This document shows, piece by piece, positions 53,659-62,379 of a DNA stretch of 64,000 nucleotides; position 1 is the stretch's first letter; each line of letters starts with the position of its first letter. This stretch comes from Clostridia bacterium (GTDB lineage: Bacteria > Bacillota > Clostridia > Oscillospirales > CAG-272): the NCBI GenBank assembly GCA_017407835.1, contig JAFQVV010000041.1, positions 1-64,000 of the forward strand. Direction: 5' to 3'. A program made the translations under genes and the position numbers. The notes beneath the pieces are model-generated. The model was not told the origin of the DNA and made no database searches. It worked only from the letters and a program-made list of their open reading frames with translations.

Positions 53659-54018
53659 TCATAGCATATTTTCTGGAATTTGTAAAGAGAAATCCCGAGA
53701 TTTCTCGCTGCAAACCGGAGAAAAATGGCCGCAGACATCCTCCAGCACATCGCGAAGTGTACAGGGAAAAACCTCCGCATTCACCAAATAAGCAAAAAAT
53801 GCATTTGCTCGCGCTTCACTCTGATCAAATAAAAAAAGAGGTGTACAATCATCGCAGTTCAACGCCGCCTCAATGGCATACCCGTCATACTGTTCAATTG
53901 CGACACGGTACATTCGATAAGTCAGTTTCATATCGGCTATACGGTGCACTTCCTCGCATAAAAGTTCAAGAAGATCAGCAGATGTTTTTCGGGGGCAAAC
54001 ATAAAGCGAACTATCCAT
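53659..54018 (-). CDS. DUF6514-like small protein
   Basis: A 119-residue soluble protein with no catalytic motif. The central TYRMYRVAIEQYDGYAIEAAL, with a Y-G/A-I strand, and the later FPCTLRDVLEDV motif resemble the DUF6514 family of Clostridia (T-Y-x-Y-x-V ... G-x-A/G-I ... TPxTLxDVxED). Function unknown. It precedes nrdR by 33 bp and may share its transcript. GAAAGGATAT precedes the ATG. Confidence 0.65.
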   Translation of the reverse strand: MDSSLYVCPRKTSADLLELLCEEVHRIADMKLTYRMYRVAIEQYDGYAIEAALNCDDCTPLFLFDQSEARANAFFAYLVNAEVFPCTLRDVLEDVCGHFSPVCSEKSRDFSLQIPENML

Positions 54019-54286
54019 AGGTAAAGATATCCTTTCGTCCGATGCAGTATGGGCAAGGTGCGTTGGGTACAGTATACCACGAAAATCGAGCGGATGAAAA
54101 TTAATTTTTCATCCGTATTTCTATTAACAAATGTATAATTTATCCTTTTTTAACAATATATAGATATTTCTTTCGCGTTTTTTATCTTCATTCCGATTTT
54201 TGACGATATTTTCCGCATATTTATGCATCTTTTTTCGTTTCCGCGCTCTTTTCTCAGTTAAAATAGCTGCAGGAAAATTTTATTTC
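54019..54286. other. AT-rich gap, no gene seen
   Basis: Very AT-rich stretch with T-runs upstream of two divergent genes. I see neither an open frame with a ribosome site nor an RNA motif. Confidence 0.5.
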
Positions 54287-54315
54287 TTTACAAACACCAT
54301 AAAATTCGCTATAAT
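54287..54315 (+). promoter_or_regulatory. Promoter of the small membrane protein gene
   Basis: TTTACA (54287-54292), 17-bp spacer, TATAAT (54310-54315). It implies a leader of about 150 nt without a recognised RNA element. Confidence 0.65.
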
Positions 54316-54475
54316 GTCTTTGAGAATCCCGCTCAGCCATGCTGTTTTTCGCCGTTTATCTATAAAAACCGCAAATTGTCCACCAAAGTACCCGCCAAGC
54401 AGTTTTTCAATATTTATTCATTTTATTTTGCAAAATGTGAATATTTTTATCTTTTTTCAAGAAAGCAGGTGATTT

Positions 54476-54736
54476 ATGCATATGCCGCGCCCTTCACTGT
54501 CTGTCTCTCTGTCACGTCTTTCCCGCCCCGCCTATCTGATGCTCATGATCGGGCTCCCCTACATCGCGGCACATCTTCTTGTTATTGCATGGCTTTTCTG
54601 CCGCCGTGCAGTGTTCTCACCCTATTATGCGGCACTGCGCTACACACCGCAGGTTGAGGCACTGCTCTGTACACTGATGGTTCTCATCATCGGCGCCGCA
54701 CTTTTTGATTGGCTGGATAAATCGTACAGACAATAA
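54476..54736 (+). CDS. Small two-helix membrane protein, function unknown
   Basis: An 86-residue protein with two hydrophobic helices (YLMLMIGLPYIAAHLLVIAWLF, split around a Pro, and ALLCTLMVLIIGAALFDWL). A short basic N-terminus (RPSLSVSLSRLSR) suggests N-in. AAGCAGGTG precedes the ATG, a promoter lies 160 bp upstream, and a strong terminator follows the stop by 5 bp. So it looks like a complete single-gene unit. No family recognised. Start may be the M two codons later. Confidence 0.65.
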   Translation: MHMPRPSLSVSLSRLSRPAYLMLMIGLPYIAAHLLVIAWLFCRRAVFSPYYAALRYTPQVEALLCTLMVLIIGAALFDWLDKSYRQ

Positions 54737-54741
54737 TCCCC

Positions 54742-54770
54742 CCCGTCCGAGGATAAACCGCTCGGACGGG
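54742..54770 (+). terminator. Terminator of the small membrane protein gene
   Basis: Perfect 10-bp stem CCCGTCCGAG/CTCGGACGGG with a 9-nt loop, followed by ATTTTTTG. Confidence 0.9.
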
Positions 54771-54814
54771 ATTTTTTGTTTTTGGGATTTCTCCGTGATC
54801 ATGACAAAATCCGC

Positions 54815-54843
54815 TTGCCTTTTCGGGGGAGTTATGCTATAAT
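54815..54843 (+). promoter_or_regulatory. Promoter of the ATPase-methyltransferase-helicase operon
   Basis: TTGCCT (54815-54820), 17-bp spacer, TATAAT (54838-54843), about 37 bp before the chosen start codon. Confidence 0.75.
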
Positions 54844-54879
54844 GAAATAATACCGTTTCACATGAAAGGATCGATGCAT

Positions 54880-56253
54880 ATGCCCGAATTTGACAGCCAA
54901 ACCGTGCGTGTTCCCCGCCGCATTCTCACCTCCCTGCTTGCATCTGTCTCGGCAGGTGTCGTCCCCCGTGCCGGCGCACCTTATATCGCCATCGGCCGCA
55001 CCGATGAAATTGCCGCACTTCTGGGTGATCTGGAAGCCGTCAACGATGGGAGCGGCTCTATGCGCTTTCTCATCGGCCGTTACGGCAGCGGAAAGAGCTT
55101 TCTGATGCAACTGATCCGCGGTTACGCTCTGGAACGGGACTTCATCACCGCCGATGCCGACCTCTCCCCCGAGCGGAGACTTTACGGCACCGGAGGCAGC
55201 GGCGTTGCCACCTATCGCGAACTGATGAAAAACCTCGCCTCCAAGGCCGCACCAGACGGGGGGGCCCTGCCCCGCCTGATCGCCCGCTGGATCGGCGACC
55301 TGCAGGCAGCGCTTCTGACCGAAGGCATCTCAGCCGAGGATGCGGGATTCCGCACCGCCCTCGGGGCAAAGATCACATCTGTCCTGCGGGAGATGGAATT
55401 TCTGGTGGGAGGCTTTGACTTTGCATCGGTGGTCACCGCCTATTATCGGGCATATCTCGATGGGGACGACACCCGTATGAGTGCCTGCCTGCGCTGGATG
55501 CGGGGCGAGTTCGCCACCAAGACCGAAGCACGAGGGGCGCTGGGCATCCCCGTCTCCACCATCATCGACGATGACAACTGGTACGACTACCTCAAGCTCT
55601 GGGCAGCTCTGGTGCGGCAGATGGGCTATCGGGGACTGGTGGTCTTCATCGACGAGTGTGTCAACCTTTACAAAATCACCCATCGGGTATCCCGGGAGAA
55701 CAACTACGAAAAGATTCTCTCGATGTTCAACGACACCCTGCAGGGGCGCGCCCCCGGCCTTGCCCTGATCTTTGGAGGAACACCCCAGTTCCTTGAGGAC
55801 AGCCGCCGGGGACTGTTCAGCTACGAGGCCCTGCGCTCCCGGCTCTGCGACAGCCGCTTTGCCCTGGAGGGATTCAAGAACCTCATCGGCCCTGTGATCC
55901 GTCTGCGCCGTCTCTCCAATGACGAGCTGTTTGCCCTCATCCGCCGCATCACGGCACTCTATGCCCAGAACTACAACTGGGCGCCCCGCATCACCGAGGA
56001 GGAGATGGTGCAGTTTCTGAATCTCTGTCTCGACCGCGCCGGGGCTGACGCCATGATCACCCCCCGCGAGATGCTGCGGGATTATATGACAGTGTTGAAC
56101 ATCCTCATGCAAAATCCCGCGGCAAACTTTGCTGATATCGTGGGCACCATACCTCTGGCCGCCGCCCCTGCATCGGATGGGGCCGAGTCTGCAGGGGAAG
56201 CTCCCGCGGCGCCCACCGCCGCCAATGTGACGCTGGACGATTTGGAATTTTGA
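54880..56253 (+). CDS. P-loop ATPase, BrxD/DUF2791-like
   Basis: A 457-residue AAA-type ATPase. The Walker A motif is IGRYGSGKSFL (about 66-76) and the Walker B motif GLVVFIDECVNL (about 255-266). The N-terminal RTDEIAALLGDLE and the later ALIFGGTPQFLED are typical of the DUF2791 (BrxD-type) family of phage-defence and stress loci. A disordered Ala-rich end (about 425-457) precedes a final LDDLEF motif. ATG 54880 has AAAGGA 9 nt upstream; earlier in-frame ATGs are possible. It is the first gene of a three-gene operon. Confidence 0.82.
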   Translation: MPEFDSQTVRVPRRILTSLLASVSAGVVPRAGAPYIAIGRTDEIAALLGDLEAVNDGSGSMRFLIGRYGSGKSFLMQLIRGYALERDFITADADLSPERRLYGTGGSGVATYRELMKNLASKAAPDGGALPRLIARWIGDLQAALLTEGISAEDAGFRTALGAKITSVLREMEFLVGGFDFASVVTAYYRAYLDGDDTRMSACLRWMRGEFATKTEARGALGIPVSTIIDDDNWYDYLKLWAALVRQMGYRGLVVFIDECVNLYKITHRVSRENNYEKILSMFNDTLQGRAPGLALIFGGTPQFLEDSRRGLFSYEALRSRLCDSRFALEGFKNLIGPVIRLRRLSNDELFALIRRITALYAQNYNWAPRITEEEMVQFLNLCLDRAGADAMITPREMLRDYMTVLNILMQNPAANFADIVGTIPLAAAPASDGAESAGEAPAAPTAANVTLDDLEF

Positions 56254-56281
56254 GTTTTCCCTTTAGAAAGGAGGTTCGCCC

Positions 56282-56779
56282 ATGACACGTGCAGAGCTTG
56301 CGGCAGAACGGCTTTCCCCCGCCATCTGTGGCCGGGACGTACTGGAGGTGGCCTGCGGAACAGCAGAATTTTCGCTGGCGGCGGCACATGAAGCAGAATC
56401 TGTGGTCTGCATCGATATCGATGACAGCCGTCTTCTGCCCGAGGTATACGACCGCAAAAATCTCCGTTTCCGCCGCATGGATGCCTCTGCCATGCACTTC
56501 GGCAGCGAAAGCTTTGACACCGTGGTGCTGTACAACGCCGCCTTTCATCTGGAGGAGAAGCTGGACGCGGTGCTGGCGGAATGTCTGCGGGTTCTTCGCC
56601 CGGGCGGCTTGCTCTGCGCGATAAGCTCTTGGAGTCTCGACCGCCCCGTCCTCACCGACACTCTCCTTCCCCTGCTCAATGCCCGAGGTCTGCGCTGCCG
56701 GCTGTCCATGGACGAGCCCCATCTTTTGGTGCAGGCGCGGAAATCTTCCCCCAAAGGAGCCGAATATGACCGAAGCTGA
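56282..56779 (+). CDS. Small class I SAM-dependent methyltransferase
   Basis: A 165-residue methyltransferase with motif I DVLEVACGTAEFSL (about 18-31), motif II CIDIDDSRL, motif IV DTVVLYNAAFHL and post-motif LRVLRPGGLLCAI. The fold is complete but has no target-recognition domain and no DNA methylase (D/N)PPY motif, so a small molecule or protein substrate is likelier than DNA. AAAGGAGG precedes the ATG, and it overlaps the helicase start by 14 bp, so it belongs to the operon. Confidence 0.85.
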   Translation: MTRAELAAERLSPAICGRDVLEVACGTAEFSLAAAHEAESVVCIDIDDSRLLPEVYDRKNLRFRRMDASAMHFGSESFDTVVLYNAAFHLEEKLDAVLAECLRVLRPGGLLCAISSWSLDRPVLTDTLLPLLNARGLRCRLSMDEPHLLVQARKSSPKGAEYDRS

Positions 56780-58997
56780 TCGCATTTTTTCCCGTTTCCC
56801 GCCCTTCATTCAGGAATACATCTACAGCCACGGCTGGGAAAATCTCCGTGCCGTGCAGATGGCGGCCGCCCAGACGCTCTTGGAGACCGACCGCCACCTG
56901 CTGCTCACCTCATCCACCGCGTCGGGCAAAACTGAAGCGGCCTTTTTCCCAATCCTCACCCAGCTGACCGAGCAGCCCGCCGGCAGCGTAGGCGTGCTCT
57001 ACATTGCCCCCCTCAAGAGCCTGATCAACGACCAGTTCTCCCGCATCGAGGATCTGCTGGATGCCAGCCACATTCCCGTCACCCATTGGCACGGAGACGT
57101 AGCCCAATCCCACAAGCGCAAGCTGCTGGAGAACCCCCGTGGCATCCTCCAGATCACACCCGAGTCACTGGAATCCATGCTCATCAATCGGGCAAACGAT
57201 ATTGTGCGGCTCTTCTGGGATCTGCGCTTCATCATCATCGACGAGGTGCACACCCTCACCGGCACCGACCGAGGAAATCAGATCCTCTGCCAACTTGCCC
57301 GGCTTGGGCGGGCCATCGGACGCCACCCACGTCGCGTCGGGCTGTCGGCGACCATCGGCGATCCGTCGATCGCGGCGGCGTGGCTGTCAGGGGGAACCGA
57401 TGCTGCGGTGGACATCCCCGCCTTCCCCCCCGAAAAGCTTCGCTGGCGGCTGGGGATGGAGCATTTCTACATCCAGAACCCCCGTTTCCTGCAGGCAGGC
57501 GAGGATGCTCCCCGGGAGGATCCCTCTCCCCTGGCTTCCCTTGATGCGGGCTACGAGTATATGTACGACTGCGTGCGGGACAAAAAATCGTTGGTTTTCT
57601 CCAACTCCCGCGAGGCCACCGAATACCTCACCGCCACCTTCCGGCAGATCGCCGACCGTCGGGGGGATCCCGACATTTTCCTCATCCACCACGGCAACCT
57701 CTCGGCCTCCATCCGGGAGGAAGCCGAGCTGAAGATGAAGGACGAAGACTTCCACGCCGTCACCTGCGCCACCGTCACCATGGAGCTTGGCATCGACATC
57801 GGGCGGCTGGAGCGGATCCTGCAGAACGGCTCTCCCAACTCGGTTTCTTCCTTCCTGCAGCGGCTGGGCCGCTCGGGACGTCGGGGACAGCCCCCCGAGA
57901 TGATGATGGTATTCCGCGAGGAAAATCCACTGCCCAATACTCCCCTGCCCCAGCTGATTCCATGGGAACTGATCCGCGCCATCGCCATTGTCCAGCTCTA
58001 CATTGAGGAGCGCTTCATCGAGCCGCCCACCGTTCGTCGTCTGCCCTTCTCTCTGGCTTTCCAGCAGACGCTGAGTGTCTCTGCCGCCTCGGGCGGACTG
58101 ACGCCCCGTGCTCTGGCCGAGCGGGTGCTGGCGTTGCCTCCCTTCGCCGAGATGCCCAAAGAGGACTACCGCACTCTGCTGCTGGCCATGGTGCAGAACG
58201 AATTTCTGCAGTTCACCGACGAGCGGGAGCTGATCGTAGGGCTGGCGGGAGAGCGGCTGCTCAACAGCTTCAAATTCTACGCCGTCTTCAAGGACAGCGA
58301 GGATTTCACCGTCCGCTGTGAGTCGGACGAGATCGGCACCATCACCACCCCGCCCCCTGTGGGCGACCGTTTTGCCCTGGCAGGTCGGGTGTGGGAAGTC
58401 ACCGAGCTGGACATCCCCCGCAAGCTGATCTACGTCAAGCAGGTGCCCGGGAAGATGGAAATCTCCTGGCCGGGTGACTACGGCGAGATCCACACACGCA
58501 TTCTGCAGCGGATGCGGCAGGTGCTGGCCGAGGACACCGTCTATCCCTATCTCAAGGAGAACGCCCGCCAGCGGCTGGAAGTTGCCCGCCGCCTGGCCGC
58601 CAACACAGGGATGCTTCGCCATTCGATGGTGCATTTGGGTGGCTATACTTGGTGCCTTTTCCCCTGGCTCGGGACTCGCTCCTTCCGCACCCTGCGGAAG
58701 TACATCACCGCCCACGCCAAGGAGTTCCGCATCTCGGGGATCGAGTTTGAGGGCTGCTGCTATATGACCTTCAAAATGGAGATGCCAAGTGATTATGACT
58801 TCATCTCCTCTCTCTGCCGCCGAGTGGATGCCGAGGGAATCGACACCGAAGCCCTCGCCGCCATGGGGGATGCGCCTGTGTTTGAGAAGTACGACAGTTT
58901 TGTTCCCGAAGCTCTGCTTCGCCGCGCCTATGCGGCAGACAAGCTGCGCACCGACGAAGCAGAAGCTCGCCTGCGGGAAATTTTGGCCGAATATTGA
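56766..58997 (+). CDS. Lhr/BrxHI-like superfamily 2 DEAD/DEAH helicase
   Basis: A 743-residue helicase. Motifs in order: Q-type entry (HGWENLRAVQMAA), motif I STASGKTEAAF (about 50-60), Ia YIAPLKSLINDQ, motif II IIIDEVHTL (DEVH, about 155-163), motif III GLSATIGD, motif IV/V (CATVTMELGIDIGRLE) and motif VI QRLGRSGRRGQPP. A winged-helix/Lhr-type C-terminal region of about 350 residues follows. AAAGGAG precedes ATG 56766. BrxHI-like helicases accompany DUF2791 ATPases in BREX-type and Ter-type loci. A strong terminator ends the operon. Confidence 0.85.
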   Translation: MTEADRIFSRFPPFIQEYIYSHGWENLRAVQMAAAQTLLETDRHLLLTSSTASGKTEAAFFPILTQLTEQPAGSVGVLYIAPLKSLINDQFSRIEDLLDASHIPVTHWHGDVAQSHKRKLLENPRGILQITPESLESMLINRANDIVRLFWDLRFIIIDEVHTLTGTDRGNQILCQLARLGRAIGRHPRRVGLSATIGDPSIAAAWLSGGTDAAVDIPAFPPEKLRWRLGMEHFYIQNPRFLQAGEDAPREDPSPLASLDAGYEYMYDCVRDKKSLVFSNSREATEYLTATFRQIADRRGDPDIFLIHHGNLSASIREEAELKMKDEDFHAVTCATVTMELGIDIGRLERILQNGSPNSVSSFLQRLGRSGRRGQPPEMMMVFREENPLPNTPLPQLIPWELIRAIAIVQLYIEERFIEPPTVRRLPFSLAFQQTLSVSAASGGLTPRALAERVLALPPFAEMPKEDYRTLLLAMVQNEFLQFTDERELIVGLAGERLLNSFKFYAVFKDSEDFTVRCESDEIGTITTPPPVGDRFALAGRVWEVTELDIPRKLIYVKQVPGKMEISWPGDYGEIHTRILQRMRQVLAEDTVYPYLKENARQRLEVARRLAANTGMLRHSMVHLGGYTWCLFPWLGTRSFRTLRKYITAHAKEFRISGIEFEGCCYMTFKMEMPSDYDFISSLCRRVDAEGIDTEALAAMGDAPVFEKYDSFVPEALLRRAYAADKLRTDEAEARLREILAEY

Positions 58998-59039
58998 AAA
59001 CATGGGAGCCGTGCAGATATGCACGGCTCCCATGTTTTT
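58997..59039 (+). terminator. Terminator of the ATPase-methyltransferase-helicase operon
   Basis: Perfect 19-bp stem AAAACATGGGAGCCGTGCA and complement around GATA, followed by T. It starts at the helicase stop codon. Confidence 0.9.
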
Positions 59040-59070
59040 GCAAAAAATCCCCATTTTGTTCATAAAATTC

Positions 59071-59100
59071 TGTACAAAGCGTGTGACAGTATGCTATAAT
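59071..59100 (+). promoter_or_regulatory. Promoter of the ABC exporter genes
   Basis: TGTACA (59071-59076), 18-bp spacer, TATAAT (59095-59100), 61 bp before the permease start. Confidence 0.65.
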
Positions 59101-59161
59101 AATTTTATACACTGCGGATATCTTCTGTAAAGTTATCGCAAAATCACCGACGGAGGATCGA

Positions 59162-61474
59162 ATGGAAGAACTTTGGATCAAAATCAAACGCAACCTCGCA
59201 CGTTCCTATAAAAGCATCCGCTTCAACTGGAAACAATATGTCAGTTTTTTTGCGGCCATTTTTCTGATGCAGAGTTTTTTCTGGCTTCTGATGCTGACGC
59301 TCGACGCGCAGACTGCCCAGCTGCGCAAAAACGCCGAGGAAAACTATGATTATCACATTTCGGTCGGCAATCTGACGCAGGATGAAGCAATTCGTCTGCA
59401 AAACGGATCCTTCGCAGTCTTTCTGTCGGACAAAACCTACGAAATTCTCCGCGTCAACGAGCGTCAGGATGCATACGGTCACATCACCTATACCCTCTAC
59501 ATTGAGCTGATGGGAGATGAGCCCGAGCAAAATCTGCGTCTGTTCGAGCGTAAATATCTCAACCCTATTGTCAACGCCTCGGCACGCGCCTCTGCAATCA
59601 TCGTTGATTACTCGCCGCTGATCACCCTCACAGAGGATATCGCCGCCCTTCGCCCCACCTATTACAGCATTCTCGCGGTGTTCACCCTGGTCTCGGTTCT
59701 TGTGTTGATGCTGCTTTACAATATCCGCATCAATCACTTCAAATTCATGTACGGTATCTATATGGCCTTCGGTGCTGATTACAAAAAACTTCTCTACACC
59801 GCGGCATGGGAACTGATCACCGTCTCGCTGATGACACTTGCTCCCGCCCTTGTCTTTGCGGCACTCATCCGTCTCGCGCTCAGCCTGACGCTGGGGGGAA
59901 GCTTCTCTGTCTCTCTGGTGAGTATCCCCATCGTTTTCCTGCTCAATCTTGCCGTAATCTTTGCCGCCGTCGCACTGCCGATGCGATGGGTGTCTGCCCG
60001 CCGCCCGGTTGCTCTTCTTTCAGCCGAGGACAACGCCAATCTCGTCTCCTCCCCCCGTCGATCCTTCGATTTGTTCGGAAAACGCTTCCCCCGTCACTAT
60101 GTGCAAACCTCGATTTGGCGATACCGAACCTATTATCTGCGGCTGCTGCTCTCCTCGGTCATCTTCGCCGCGCTCAGTATCTCGGTGCTCTATATCGGCT
60201 CGATGTATACAGACAACCGAGATGCACCTACCGTTCCCTACACCATCACCGCACAGGACAACGAGGAAGGGATTGATCCCCTCTTTGCCGATGCCATCGC
60301 CGATATTGAGGGCGTTGAGCGCATTGAATACACCTACAATCTCGAAGGACTACCCGCTTATTCCGATCATTTGCTGATGCCCAGCAATCGCGTAAAAACA
60401 AATGCATTCCCCTACTATGTGGTCAGCCGCGTGCAGGGACTTCGGGCTGAACCGGTTGTCCTCGAAGGGTTCCGCGCCATCAACCATGCCGCATATTTCC
60501 CCATCAACGAAAACACCATTGCCTCTCTTGAACAACAGGACGCCGCCGATGAAAATATGACCATCGAAGGAGATCTTCGATCCGTACTCACCACACCGGG
60601 CACTGTTGTAGTCAGCGATTCAATTTACAACAGCACATGCTTCACACTCAAACCCGGAGACAAAATTCAACTTGCACAGTATGTCAAATACGCCAGAGCA
60701 ATTGATCAAACCTCCAGTGAGAAAAATCTGCTGCGGCAGCAGCTTCTTCGGTATGTTTTCGATTATGTGGAGCTGACCGTGGGTGCAGTCATACACGGTA
60801 TGCCGACCGACCGCAACATTATGCTGGGCTTATCCGATGCCGACTGCGTATCCATCCTCGGCATCTCCCCCGTGATTACGGAACTTTCCGTTGTCACCGA
60901 TCCTGCACTGAGTGAAGCCGAGCAGGAGGCACTCCGCGCAAATATCGATGATTTCATGTATGTTTACAGCGATTATGTCCTCCGCGAAGCGGGGGTGTAC
61001 GAAGATGCTGAAATTACCCACCGCATGGGCATTGAGCAGCTTCTGACCATTGTCGCGGCCATGATTCTGATTTTCTTCCCCCTTGTCTGCTTCTTCTCTC
61101 AGCTGCTCTTCTACTTCAAGCGAAACAAAGAATTTGCCATCCTTCTGGCACTCGGTGCCGTTGACGCCGAAATTTGCCGTGCACACCGCATTGAGGGAAT
61201 TATGCTCTCCCTGCTCAACTTCATCTTGACGCTGGGCATGAGCTTTTCGCTCAATTGGATTGTTTTTTCGGCAGTCAACACATGGCTGCCATCTTACGGC
61301 ATATTGGAGACAACCGTGCGCTATCAATACGGCATCTCCCCGCTCATGCTGGTGATTTGTCTTGTCATCTCCCTGCTCTGCGGCTTCCTCTCCTGTGAGA
61401 TTCCCTACCATCAGTTCATCTCCCGTCAAAAAAAGCTTGCCGCTGCCGCCGATGCGCTGGACGACGCGCATTAA
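59162..61474 (+). CDS. ABC transporter permease, FtsX/BceB-like
   Basis: A 770-residue membrane protein. Helices lie near residues 23-43, 163-183, 215-235, 250-275 and 325-345, a large extracytoplasmic domain spans about 345-625, and three more helices follow near 635-660, 680-705 and 735-755. The FtsX/MacB-type core is visible in FALSLVCFFSQLLFYF-like and ILLALGAVDAEI segments. Size and topology resemble BceB-type peptide-resistance permeases, but no two-component system is adjacent, so the substrate is unknown. It precedes its ATPase by 22 bp. Confidence 0.85.
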   Translation: MEELWIKIKRNLARSYKSIRFNWKQYVSFFAAIFLMQSFFWLLMLTLDAQTAQLRKNAEENYDYHISVGNLTQDEAIRLQNGSFAVFLSDKTYEILRVNERQDAYGHITYTLYIELMGDEPEQNLRLFERKYLNPIVNASARASAIIVDYSPLITLTEDIAALRPTYYSILAVFTLVSVLVLMLLYNIRINHFKFMYGIYMAFGADYKKLLYTAAWELITVSLMTLAPALVFAALIRLALSLTLGGSFSVSLVSIPIVFLLNLAVIFAAVALPMRWVSARRPVALLSAEDNANLVSSPRRSFDLFGKRFPRHYVQTSIWRYRTYYLRLLLSSVIFAALSISVLYIGSMYTDNRDAPTVPYTITAQDNEEGIDPLFADAIADIEGVERIEYTYNLEGLPAYSDHLLMPSNRVKTNAFPYYVVSRVQGLRAEPVVLEGFRAINHAAYFPINENTIASLEQQDAADENMTIEGDLRSVLTTPGTVVVSDSIYNSTCFTLKPGDKIQLAQYVKYARAIDQTSSEKNLLRQQLLRYVFDYVELTVGAVIHGMPTDRNIMLGLSDADCVSILGISPVITELSVVTDPALSEAEQEALRANIDDFMYVYSDYVLREAGVYEDAEITHRMGIEQLLTIVAAMILIFFPLVCFFSQLLFYFKRNKEFAILLALGAVDAEICRAHRIEGIMLSLLNFILTLGMSFSLNWIVFSAVNTWLPSYGILETTVRYQYGISPLMLVICLVISLLCGFLSCEIPYHQFISRQKKLAAAADALDDAH

Positions 61475-61496
61475 CGCGCCAAAGAAAGGACAATTT

Positions 61497-62189
61497 ATGG
61501 AAAACAACCGCATTATTCTCGAAGCGCAAAGCGTCATCAAACAATACACCCAATACGACGCAGTTGTGACTGCCGTTAACCGCGCCTGCATCAAAGTTGT
61601 GGAGGGTGAATTCGTTGCCATCATCGGCTCTTCCGGTTCGGGCAAAAGCACCTTTCTTCACCTGTGCGCAGGTATGGATCGCCCCAACGCAGGCTCGATC
61701 TACATCAGAGGAAACAACATCACCGCCATGCCCGCCGATGTCCTCAGCCGATTCCGCGGCAACTACATGGGCATGATCTTCCAAAATCACAACCTCATCC
61801 CCCAGTTCACAGCCCTGGAGAACATTCTGATTCCCACCACCATGTGCAACAAGCCCGACTTCTCCTATGAGGAGCACCTGAAGCGGCTGATCAAAACCCT
61901 CGGTCTTGAGGATCGCCTGCACCACCTCCCCTCCGAGCTCTCAGGCGGTCAGCAGCAGCGCGTGGCCATTGCCCGTGCGCTGATCAATATGCCGCAGGTA
62001 GTTTTTGCCGATGAGCCGACGGGCAATCTCGACCGCGCCAATGCGGACGAAGTGCTGGAGCTGCTGCTGGAGATCAAAGCCCAGATCGGGCAGACATTGG
62101 TGATGGTCACCCACGATATGAAGATCGCAGAGCGCGCCGACCGCATCTACCGCATGGACAACGGCGAGCTCTTCCCGGTGATCCGGTAA
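61497..62189 (+). CDS. ABC transporter ATP-binding protein (MacB/LolD/BceA class)
   Basis: A 230-residue ATPase. Walker A IGSSGSGKSTFLHL (about 40-53), Q-loop FQNHNLIPQFTALEN, signature ELSGGQQQRVAIARAL and Walker B VVFADEPTGNLDRA, then MVTHDMKIAERADR. It pairs with the upstream permease. AAAGAAAGGAC precedes ATG 61497. The gene is followed directly by repeat copy C. Confidence 0.95.
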   Translation: MENNRIILEAQSVIKQYTQYDAVVTAVNRACIKVVEGEFVAIIGSSGSGKSTFLHLCAGMDRPNAGSIYIRGNNITAMPADVLSRFRGNYMGMIFQNHNLIPQFTALENILIPTTMCNKPDFSYEEHLKRLIKTLGLEDRLHHLPSELSGGQQQRVAIARALINMPQVVFADEPTGNLDRANADEVLELLLEIKAQIGQTLVMVTHDMKIAERADRIYRMDNGELFPVIR

Positions 62190-62200
62190 AAAAGACCGCA

Positions 62201-62330
62201 GGGGACTTTTTTGCAAAAAAGTCCCCCGCACCCCCAAAAAACTGCAAAACGCCTTATTTGGAAGTTTTTGCGGGGTCTTGGGGGGCTTTTCTCAAAAAGC
62301 CTCCCGAGTGGGGTGCGGGGCAACGCCCCG
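62201..62330. repeat. Dispersed hairpin-rich intergenic repeat, copy C (inverted relative to A and B)
   Basis: Between the ABC ATPase and the SLC13 gene. Read on the minus strand the order is GGGGCGTTGCCCC, a GGGGGGCTTTT...AAAAAGCC-type palindrome, CCCCGCAAAAAC...GTTTTTTGGGGG, and GGGGACTTTTTTGCAAAAAAGTCCCC. It matches the module order of copies A and B in opposite orientation. Confidence 0.85.
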
Positions 62331-62338
62331 AACAAAAA

Positions 62339-62363
62339 AGCCTGCCGGCATGCGCCGACAGGC
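62339..62363 (-). terminator. Terminator of the SLC13 transporter gene
   Basis: AGCCTGTCGGCGCATGCCGGCAGGCT-type stem with a small mismatch, followed leftward by TTTTTTG, 17 bp after the stop. Confidence 0.7.
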
Positions 62364-62379
62364 TTTTCTCTATGTTCAC

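Noticed and set aside
57387..59063. 558-codon minus-strand frame opposite the helicase
   Set aside because: The helicase frame carries all SF2 motifs and a ribosome site; the opposite frame has none and runs across the operon terminator.
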